DNA from: Sinomonas sp. R1AF57
GTDB lineage: Bacteria > Actinomycetota > Actinomycetes > Actinomycetales > Micrococcaceae
Direction: 5' to 3'
NCBI RefSeq assembly: GCF_002224485.1
Contig: NZ_CP022463.1
Span: 2,429,890-2,493,889, forward strand
Length of the DNA: 64,000 nucleotides
Of this stretch, positions 58,645-64,000 are shown piece by piece. Position 1 is the first letter of the stretch, and each line of letters opens with the position of its first letter. The translations under genes and the position numbers were made by a program. The notes beneath the pieces are model-generated. The model made no database searches. It was not told where the DNA came from and saw only the letters and a list, made by a program, of their open reading frames with translations.

Positions 58645-59442
58645 TCAGGTGAGCGTCCAGGACCGCTTGGAGAGGCCGAACCAGAAGCCGTCGATCGCGG
58701 TCTGGGCGTCGATCCCGCCCGAGGCCGAGGCCGCACCGAGCGCGACGTAGAGCGGGGCCCAGTGCTCGGAGCGGGGGTGCGCCTCGCGGGCGGCGGGGGC
58801 CTTGTGGATGAAGTCCAGGATCGCGTCGACGTCGCCGCGGGCCATGGCCTCCTCGGCCCAGTGGTCGAACTCGGAGGACGCGGCCGGCGGGGTCCCGTCC
58901 GGGCCGGCGGCCGGGTTGAACCAGCGGAGGTTGTGGGTCGTGAAGCCCGAGCCGACGATCAGGGTGCCGCGGTCGCGCAGCGGGGCGAGGGTGCGGCCGA
59001 GCTCGAAGAGGCCCTTCGGGTCGAGGGTGGGCATGGACATCTGCACCACCGGGACGTCCGCCTTGGGGAACATCTCCTTGAGCGGGACGTACGCGCCGTG
59101 GTCCAGGCCGCGGGTCTCGTCACGCTCCACGTGGTGGCCGTGCTGCGAGGTGAGCTTCTCGACCTCGTCCGCGAGCTCCGGGGCGAGCGGGGCGTCGTAG
59201 CGGACGTCGTAGTACTTCTGCGGGAAGCCCCAGAAGTCGTAGACCAGTTCCTGCGGGCGCTGCGTGGCGCTCAGGCTCACGGGGGCGTTCTCCCAGTGCG
59301 CCGAGATCATGAGGATGTCCTTGGGCTTGGAGAAGGTCCCGGACCAGTCCTTGAGCTCCCGGGTCCAGGTGCGGTCGTCGGCGAGGGGCGGGGCGCCGTG
59401 GCTGAGGAACAGGATCGGGGGGCGGGTGGCGGTGGCGGTCAT
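58645..59442 (-). CDS. DODA-type extradiol aromatic ring-opening dioxygenase family protein
   Basis: 265 residues, class III (LigB-type) extradiol family, close to YgiD/DODA proteins. ILFLSHGAPPLADDRTW gives the first His ligand, DILMISAHWENAPVSLS the second, TRGLDHGAYVPLKEMFPKAD the third; later IVGSGFTTHNLRWFNP and SEHWAPLYVALGAA, as in the family. Members open catechol rings such as DOPA; the physiological substrate in bacteria is often unknown. ATG 59442 has TACCCT at leaderless spacing. The gene ends 30 nt before the acpS start. Confidence 0.9.
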   Translation of the reverse strand: MTATATRPPILFLSHGAPPLADDRTWTRELKDWSGTFSKPKDILMISAHWENAPVSLSATQRPQELVYDFWGFPQKYYDVRYDAPLAPELADEVEKLTSQHGHHVERDETRGLDHGAYVPLKEMFPKADVPVVQMSMPTLDPKGLFELGRTLAPLRDRGTLIVGSGFTTHNLRWFNPAAGPDGTPPAASSEFDHWAEEAMARGDVDAILDFIHKAPAAREAHPRSEHWAPLYVALGAASASGGIDAQTAIDGFWFGLSKRSWTLT

Positions 59443-59448
59443 GGTTCT

Positions 59449-59454
59449 AGGGTA
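59449..59454 (-). promoter_or_regulatory. -10 hexamer of a leaderless promoter, DODA-type gene
   Basis: TACCCT, 6 nt (AGAACC), then ATG 59442. Confidence 0.6.
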
Positions 59455-59589
59455 CGGGCATTTGGTTGACGTTTCAAGTAAATGAGATGTGGGCGCGGGT
59501 GTTCTGTTGGTCACGTGGTGGTTCTGGCCCAGCCCGGGCCTCGCCCGTCCGTTCCTGCTCGCTTTGGGGCTGCCGGTGCCGGCTGCTGC

Positions 59590-59611
59590 GGCGAGTCGCG
59601 TCCGACTCGCC
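59590..59611. repeat. Inverted repeat in the 59455-59720 gap
   Basis: GGCGAGTCG-CGTC-CGACTCGCC, 9-bp perfect arms with a 4-nt loop. The surrounding 266 bp between divergent genes hold no gene that I can support. Could be a terminator remnant or a protein site. Confidence 0.6.
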
Positions 59612-59720
59612 GAGGCGCAGGGGCCAATGCGAGCAGGAAGGGACGCACTCCGGAGCCCACTTGTCCACATAGGCCCGCACTCCCCTGCGCCCGAGCCCGC
59701 CCGGGAGCTGACATGGCCTC

Positions 59721-60551
59721 ATGGAACCGGTCCAATACCTCCGATCGCTCGGCGGCGTGGCGCGCACCGCGACCCTGCTCCGAGCCGGCATCACCAAACG
59801 CCAAGTCGCCGAACTCGCCGAGCTGGGCAGCAAGCCCGTCAGAGGGGTCATCGCCCTGCCCGGCTGCGACTCGGACTACCTCTTCGCCCTTGCCCACAAC
59901 GGCCTCCTCACCTGCGCCTCGGCGGCCACGCGGCACGGGCTGTGGATCCGGGACAGGCCTGCGCGCCGGCATCTGGCCGTCACCCACGCCCGCGTGAAGG
60001 CCTTCGTCCCCCATCGGACAATCCGCTTTCCGGCGCATGAGCACCTCCCGGTGGCATCTGTGGCGGACACGGTGCTGCACGCGCTTGGATGCCTCGAACT
60101 CTCGGAAGCGGTCTCCGTGGCGGAATCGGCCGTGAGGAGCCGCCGGGTGCAGCTGCCCCTGCTCAAGGAGCTCCTGGCTCCCAACCGGAGCGCCCGGGCT
60201 CGGCACGCACTTTCGCTGGTCACCGGCACTGCCGGCTCGCAGCCCGAGGTGGAAGCCAGACTCCTGTTCATCGCGAAGGGCTGGCGCGTGGTGGCCCAGG
60301 CCCAGATCCCCGGCGTGGGCCGAGTTGATTTCCTCATCGAAGGCATCGTCATCGTCGAGATCGATGGCCACGCCTTCCATGCCGACCGGGGCTCCTTCGT
60401 CGAGGACCGACGGCGAACGAACGTGGCCCTCCTCCGCGGCCACCCCACGTTGAGGTATCCACCTGAAGTGGTGTGGCGGGACCCCGAGAGGATCCTGCGC
60501 GAGGTGGAGGAGCTCCTCCTCAACTGGAGGATGGGGCGCCGGGGCCGGTGA
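59721..60551 (+). CDS. AbiEi-type N-terminal plus DUF559 (endonuclease-like) protein
   Basis: 276 residues. N-terminal winged helix like AbiEi antitoxins (GGVARTATLLRAGITKRQVA, VRGVIALPG). A helical middle follows. The C-terminal DUF559 domain has the PD-(D/E)xK fold of very-short-patch-repair-like nucleases: SQPEVEARLLFIAKGWRVVA, GVGRVDFLIEGIVIVEIDGH with D and E-x-D, HADRGSFVEDRRRTNVALLR. ATG 59721; GGGAG is 14 nt upstream. Such proteins are common singletons in actinobacteria and may be DNA-binding or a defence antitoxin without a visible toxin partner. No AbiEii gene is adjacent. Confidence 0.84.
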   Translation: MEPVQYLRSLGGVARTATLLRAGITKRQVAELAELGSKPVRGVIALPGCDSDYLFALAHNGLLTCASAATRHGLWIRDRPARRHLAVTHARVKAFVPHRTIRFPAHEHLPVASVADTVLHALGCLELSEAVSVAESAVRSRRVQLPLLKELLAPNRSARARHALSLVTGTAGSQPEVEARLLFIAKGWRVVAQAQIPGVGRVDFLIEGIVIVEIDGHAFHADRGSFVEDRRRTNVALLRGHPTLRYPPEVVWRDPERILREVEELLLNWRMGRRGR

Positions 60552-60809
60552 TGGGGTGCGCGGTGACGGCGCATCCAGGTGCTGGGGAGCCCGCGGGTAC
60601 GCCCCTGAGAGAAGGCGTGTCCGCTTATGCTCGGTATGGGCTCCTCCCGACGGCGGTTCGGCAGGGACACGCCGGAGTGGGCCAGCTCGGAACCTTCAAA
60701 GTGAGCAGGAACGGACGTCGACCGGACGGCTGGCACCCTGCACCCTGCAACCCGAGCGCTGCAACCCGCGCACCCCGCCCACCACCTCCCCAGACCCCCG
60801 CCCCCGGAT

Positions 60810-60815
60810 TAGGGT
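60810..60815 (+). promoter_or_regulatory. -10 hexamer of a leaderless promoter, DinB-family gene
   Basis: TAGGGT, 6 nt (GGCCCC), then ATG 60822. The upstream 60552-60809 stretch holds no supported gene. Confidence 0.6.
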
Positions 60816-60821
60816 GGCCCC

Positions 60822-61385
60822 ATGAGCGGCGAGCACCAGTGGGCCAAGGACATCCTCGAGGACGGCTTCGAGCGTGTGCGGGAGAGTGTGGAGCATGTGC
60901 TCCTCGGCCTCTCCCCCGAGCACCTGCTCCACCGGCCAGGACCTAGCGCGAACTCCATTGCGTGGATCGTGTGGCACCTCACCCGCGTCGAAGACGACCA
61001 CATCGCCAGCCTCATCGACGTCTTCAACGGCGCAGAGCCCCCGGCCCGGGGCACCCACGAAGCCCCCGAAGGCCAGGTCTGGCCCGAGTGGGCGGAGCGG
61101 TTCGGCCTGCCGTACCCGGTGACTGCGACAGGCTACGGTCACCGCCCGGAGGACGTCGCCGCGTTCAGCGCCGGGGATGCGGACCTCCTGCGCGAGTACC
61201 ACGAGGCCGTCCACGCGCGGGTCCTCGAGGTGGTCCGGAGCCTCCGGCCCGAGGACCTGGGCCGCGTCGTCGACCGTCGCTGGACCCCGCAGGTGACCGC
61301 CGCGGTCCGGCTCGTGAGCATCCTCAATGACGCGACCCAGCACGTCGGGCAGGCAGCGTACGTCCGAGGGCTCGTCCTCGCCTGA
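60822..61385 (+). CDS. DinB family protein (DUF664-like)
   Basis: 187 residues, four-helix bundle of the DinB/YfiT superfamily, which includes mycothiol-dependent metalloenzymes. The three metal His are visible: SIAWIVWHLTRVEDDHIASL (two candidates) and VSILNDATQHVGQAAYVRGL near the C-terminus. The middle segment (FGLPYPVTATGYGHRPEDVA) is typical of the DUF664 subgroup. ATG 60822 has a leaderless-type promoter and no ribosome site. Substrate unknown; detoxification or thiol transfer is the family norm. Confidence 0.87.
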   Translation: MSGEHQWAKDILEDGFERVRESVEHVLLGLSPEHLLHRPGPSANSIAWIVWHLTRVEDDHIASLIDVFNGAEPPARGTHEAPEGQVWPEWAERFGLPYPVTATGYGHRPEDVAAFSAGDADLLREYHEAVHARVLEVVRSLRPEDLGRVVDRRWTPQVTAAVRLVSILNDATQHVGQAAYVRGLVLA

Positions 61386-61476
61386 ACGGGCCGCCCCTCA
61401 GCCATGGGACCTGCGACCCTCCCTCTCGCTTCCCCGCCGGAGTAGTGTCGTAGCACAGGAGTGCTAGGAGCACACC

Positions 61477-62448
61477 ATGGCGGTTCTTGCGGGTCGGCGT
61501 CTGGCGCTGGTCATCGGCGCGGCGCTGGTCCTTGTGCTCGTCGCGGCGGCGGTGGCCATCGCCGTCGTGCGCAATGGCTTCCTCGGGCAGTCCCCCACGG
61601 CGCAGCCGACCGCGAGCGCAAGTGCAAGCCTGACCCCGTCCCCCAGCCAGAGCACCGCCTCCATCGCCTCCGGCGAGCCGACGGCCACGCCCTCCGACAG
61701 CGGCGCCCCGGTCCCCGAGCCGCCGCCGAGCGACGTTCCGGCCCCCGCTCCGCCCCAGCCGGGCTCGCCCATCCCGAGCCCGGCCCCCGCCCCTCCGCCG
61801 GCGACGGCGCTCCCGCCGGGCCTGCACGGGATCGACGTCGAGCGGTTCATCACGTCCCAGCGCGTGGTGGCACTGACGTTCGACGCCGGCGGCAACGACG
61901 CCGGCCTGGCCAGCATCCTCGGCACCCTCGCGGCGCAGGGAGTCAAGGCCACATTCTTCGTCACCGGCACCTGGGCGCAGGCCAACCCGGCCAAGGTCGC
62001 CCAGATCGCGGCCGCCGGCCACCGGATCGGCAACCACTCGATGACCCACCCCTACTTCACGCAGAAGACCGACTCGGAGATCACCGCCGAGCTCGCGGGC
62101 GCCCAGCGGGCCATCCTTGCCGCCGGCGCCGACCCCCGGCCGTTCTTCCGCTTCCCCTACGGCGACCGGGACGCCCGTACCATCGCCGCCGTGAACGCGA
62201 ACGGGTACGCGGGGATCCGGTGGACCGTGGACTCGCTCGGCTGGCAGGGCACGATGAAGGGGACGCGGGGGCCGTCGTTCGTGGTCCAGCGCGTCATGGC
62301 CACGGCCCAGCCCGGGCAGATCGTCCTCATGCACGTCGGCTCGAACCCCGACGACGGCTCGACGCTCGACGCCGACGCCCTCCCCGCGCTCATCGCCCAG
62401 TACCGCGCGGCCGGGTACGGCTTCGTCACCCTGGACGTCCTCCTCTGA
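61477..62448 (+). CDS. Secreted polysaccharide deacetylase (NodB domain)
   Basis: 323 residues. A signal or anchor helix (RLALVIGAALVLVLVAAAVA) and a 75-residue Ser/Thr/Pro linker precede the NodB (CE4) domain: RVVALTFDAGGNDAGLASIL (Asp), IGNHSMTHPYFTQ (His-x3-His metal pair), FFRFPYGDRDARTIAAVNAN (R-x-P-Y) and IVLMHVGSNPDDGSTLDADA (C-terminal His). Family members remove acetyl groups from peptidoglycan, chitin or exopolysaccharide. The first motif is TFDAGGND, where many enzymes have TFDDG; this is the variant seen in a secreted subgroup. ATG 61477 has AGGAG 6 nt upstream. Confidence 0.92.
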   Translation: MAVLAGRRLALVIGAALVLVLVAAAVAIAVVRNGFLGQSPTAQPTASASASLTPSPSQSTASIASGEPTATPSDSGAPVPEPPPSDVPAPAPPQPGSPIPSPAPAPPPATALPPGLHGIDVERFITSQRVVALTFDAGGNDAGLASILGTLAAQGVKATFFVTGTWAQANPAKVAQIAAAGHRIGNHSMTHPYFTQKTDSEITAELAGAQRAILAAGADPRPFFRFPYGDRDARTIAAVNANGYAGIRWTVDSLGWQGTMKGTRGPSFVVQRVMATAQPGQIVLMHVGSNPDDGSTLDADALPALIAQYRAAGYGFVTLDVLL

Positions 62449-62542
62449 TGGGGCCCGCACGCGAGCCGCGCAGGGGCGAGGGCTCTGGTGCCCGGGCTTC
62501 GATGACCTCAGAATGGGAAGTACAGCCGAAGAGGTGATCAAG

Positions 62543-62797
62543 ATGCGCTGGCTCCGATTGTTCAAGCCCTCGGGCTCGACGCGCCTGCACTGGTCGGGCG
62601 TTCCCACGCACGGGATGGGCCGCGACACCGCGATGCCCAACCTCGCCGCCGCCCAGAACCCCGGCCCGGGCGTGGGACACGTGGTGAGCGGGGACCGGTA
62701 CCGGCCCTCGGACGACGCCGCCGACCCCGCCGAGAAGGAAGGCCACGACCTCTCCGACGGCAGCCCGAAGCGCAGGTGGGGGCGCCGGAAGGGCTAG
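62543..62797 (+). CDS. Small basic/acidic protein, function unknown
   Basis: 84 residues: MRWLRLFKPSGSTRLHWSG, then Gly/Pro/Asp-rich sequence, ending KRRWGRRKG. The ribosome site GAGGTGATC is nearly perfect. No membrane helix. Composition suggests an unstructured protein. No family recognised. Confidence 0.65.
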   Translation: MRWLRLFKPSGSTRLHWSGVPTHGMGRDTAMPNLAAAQNPGPGVGHVVSGDRYRPSDDAADPAEKEGHDLSDGSPKRRWGRRKG

Positions 62798-62842
62798 AGG
62801 CCGACCCAGGCTGGCCAGAGGCACAGATGCCGAGGAGGAAAC

Positions 62843-63121
62843 ATGCTTGCAGCAAGCTCCGTGCTCCGCCCTCCAGGGATCGCCGGCAGAACCGAGACGG
62901 CCCTTCAAGGGGTGGACTCCGAGCCTTCACCGGGCACCCCGCCCGACCCCACGGCACCGCCAGGGGCACCGGACCCGACAGCACCGCCAGGGGCACCGGA
63001 CCCGACCGTCCCGGAAGAGCCGTGGACACCGCCGGACCCCGCCGTCCCCCACGAGCCGTGGACCCAGCCCGACCCGACGGTCCCCCCGGAGCCCTTCGCG
63101 CCGCCGTCGCCCATCCCCTAG
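62843..63121 (+). CDS. Small proline-rich repeat protein
   Basis: 92 residues, about one third Pro, with tandem units PDPTAPPGA (twice) and a diverging EPWTPPDPAV-type repeat. The start ATG 62843 follows AGGAGG 5 nt upstream, and third positions are GC-biased. It lacks a classical signal peptide; the short N-terminus is mildly hydrophobic (MLAASSVLRPPGIAG). Possibly a surface or linker peptide. No family recognised, and being a chance frame in Pro-rich DNA is the main alternative. Confidence 0.5.
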   Translation: MLAASSVLRPPGIAGRTETALQGVDSEPSPGTPPDPTAPPGAPDPTAPPGAPDPTVPEEPWTPPDPAVPHEPWTQPDPTVPPEPFAPPSPIP

Positions 63122-63238
63122 ACCCAGCCGGAGCAGCCGGTGAGCGCCACAGCACTCAGCTTGGGACGTTCTCCGCGCACAGTCCCGGTTCTAGGATGCG
63201 GGCATCCATCGCCGGGGACCACAGAGAGGACATGAACG

Positions 63239-63580
63239 ATGGCCGTTATCGAGCGGGTACGCGAAGGGATGCATGTTGTCGGACCCGACGGAAAGAAGAT
63301 CGGCAAGGTCGAAGACCTCAAGATGGGCGATCCGGAGGCAGTGACCGCGGACGGCCAGACGGATCCCGAAACCGGGGGTCTCGCCGGCACTCTGATCGAC
63401 GATTTCGCCCAGACCTCCCGACTGCCCCGGCACGAAGCCGAGAGGCTTCTTCGGCTGGGCTATGTCAGGGTCGACAAGTCGGGCCTGTTCGGAGGCCACG
63501 AATACGTGGCCTCGGACGAGCTCGACCGGGTCGAGGGCGACACGCTCTGGCTCAAGGCAGGGCGGCGCGCTGACCGGTGA
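63239..63580 (+). CDS. DUF2171/PRC-barrel-like domain protein
   Basis: 113 residues. IERVREGMHVVGPDGKKIGK, then VEDLKMGDPEAVTADG, matches the N-terminal beta-barrel of DUF2171/PRC-barrel proteins (M-x-V-x-G-x-D-G-x-x-x-G-x-V). The C-terminal half repeats the fold (RLLRLGYVRVDKSGLFGGHE, YVASDELDRVEGDTLWLKAG). Such proteins are often stress- or desiccation-related. ATG 63239 with AGAGG about 9 nt upstream. Last gene before the insertion element. Confidence 0.85.
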   Translation: MAVIERVREGMHVVGPDGKKIGKVEDLKMGDPEAVTADGQTDPETGGLAGTLIDDFAQTSRLPRHEAERLLRLGYVRVDKSGLFGGHEYVASDELDRVEGDTLWLKAGRRADR

Positions 63581-63669
63581 TCGCCCCCGCTGAACAGCGC
63601 CGTTAAACGCCTCTCGGGCACGAGGCGCGCCTGGCGCCGCGTACCCGAGAGCTCGTATTCGCGATGTGA

Positions 63670-64000
63670 TGTCTCGTGAGTTCGTGGACGGTTCATGTCT
63701 CAGGTGAGTGTGGACTTTTCGTGTCTCAGGAGTCCGTGGACGGTTGGTCCGGTGCAGGACGCTTGAGGCCGCTGCGCGGGACGAATCTGGTGCCTCGGGG
63801 CGGTCGTGGGTGGGAGAGGATCTCGGTGCCTTCCTCGTCGTAGAAGGCGATGGTGCGGTGGTCGTGCAGAACACGGACTTCCTTGCCGGCCCACGCGGCG
63901 CCGAGGAGGAAGTGGCAGTTGAAGACCGTGACGACGCCCTTGGGGCGGCTGCCGGTGCGGATGGTGGCCTCGCGCCCGTTCAGGGCGTCGGCGGTGGGCT
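63670..64000 (-). mobile_element. End of an IS481-like insertion sequence, truncated by the window
   Basis: Three direct repeats of a 20-bp core (TGTCTCAGGAGTCCGTGGAC type) start at 63670, 63696 and 63722, a precise 26-bp period, and the transposase C-terminus reads in from the right. The outer end is near 63670; the other end lies beyond the window. Target duplication cannot be checked. Confidence 0.72.
63726..64000 (-). CDS. IS481-like transposase, C-terminal part
   Basis: 91 codons visible at the 3' end. PTADALNGREATIRTGSRPK, then VVTVFNCHFLLGAAWAGKEV, then VLHDHRTIAFYDEEGTEILS and a basic end PRPPRGTRFVPRSGLKRPAP. The beta-rich tail after the integrase core (HF-x-LGAAWAGK-x-V followed by a strand with YDEEG) is typical of IS481-family transposases. 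The DDE core is outside the window. Stop TGA is inside the third terminal repeat. High-GC codons, so the element seems adapted to this host. Confidence 0.75.
   Translation of the reverse strand, partial: PTADALNGREATIRTGSRPKGVVTVFNCHFLLGAAWAGKEVRVLHDHRTIAFYDEEGTEILSHPRPPRGTRFVPRSGLKRPAPDQPSTDS

Noticed and set aside
59721..60551. Complete AbiE toxin-antitoxin or other defence system
   Set aside because: No AbiEii-type nucleotidyltransferase lies beside it, and the C-terminal half is a DUF559 nuclease-like domain, so only a singleton is supported.
60552..60809. Short frame MGSSRRRFGRDTPEW at about 60638 with a nearby TATGCT
   Set aside because: Only 22 codons, spacing of the hexamer (4 nt) unsuited to leaderless initiation, no conservation evidence.

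Overview
The window looks like chromosome from a high-GC actinobacterium, most likely a Micrococcaceae member of the Arthrobacter/Sinomonas type (an inference). The evidence is strongly GC-biased third codon positions, GTG/TTG starts, many leaderless promoters, the TreYZ-GlgX trehalose route, a class E sortase, a fused RmlC-RmlD enzyme and a CIRCE-controlled small heat-shock gene. No rRNA, tRNA or CRISPR was seen.

Layout. 1-2.0 kb: a partial diacylglycerol-kinase-like gene, a GlsB-type membrane protein, and an Hsp20 gene behind a near-perfect CIRCE element. 2.0-12 kb: glgX-treY-treZ (minus strand), which debranches glycogen and converts maltooligosaccharides to trehalose, then a small Cys-containing gene, a MarR regulator and a second glgX. 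treY and treZ carry in-frame dispersed repeats. 12-14 kb: small unknown genes, one behind a LacI-type operator, and a CGNR zinc-finger regulator. 14.1-22.4 kb: four paralogous secreted FG-GAP proteins in tandem, then a class E sortase with a small membrane partner. 22.4-37.7 kb: a Wzx/Wzy-type surface polysaccharide locus (rmlCD, rmlB, rmlA, five glycosyltransferases, pyruvyl transferase, flippase, polymerase, priming sugar transferase); its core is visibly poorer in GC and probably acquired.

38.1-47.1 kb: a catabolic and uptake locus of unknown substrate. One operon encodes an amino-acid-type ABC transporter, an RraA-like aldolase, a DUF1932-type dehydrogenase, an HD hydrolase and a cyclase-family hydrolase. 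A second encodes an MHS-type MFS permease and a DUF6282 hydrolase. An IclR regulator sits between them, and both operons start behind the same three-half-site operator.

47.3-49.8 kb: a small membrane protein, an FAD monooxygenase, a DUF3467 protein and an SGNH hydrolase. 49.8-56.6 kb: three secreted phosphoesterase-type proteins (a phospholipase C/acid phosphatase homologue, a NAGPA-type phosphodiester glycosidase, a YncE-propeller/phosphatase fusion) and a small minus-strand gene, with 11-bp-spaced PHO-box-like repeats upstream; this reads as a phosphate-scavenging island. 56.6-63.6 kb: nnr, acpS, a DODA-type dioxygenase, an AbiEi/DUF559 protein, a DinB protein, a polysaccharide deacetylase and three small genes. 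63.67 kb to the end: one end of an IS481-like element with three 26-bp-period repeats.
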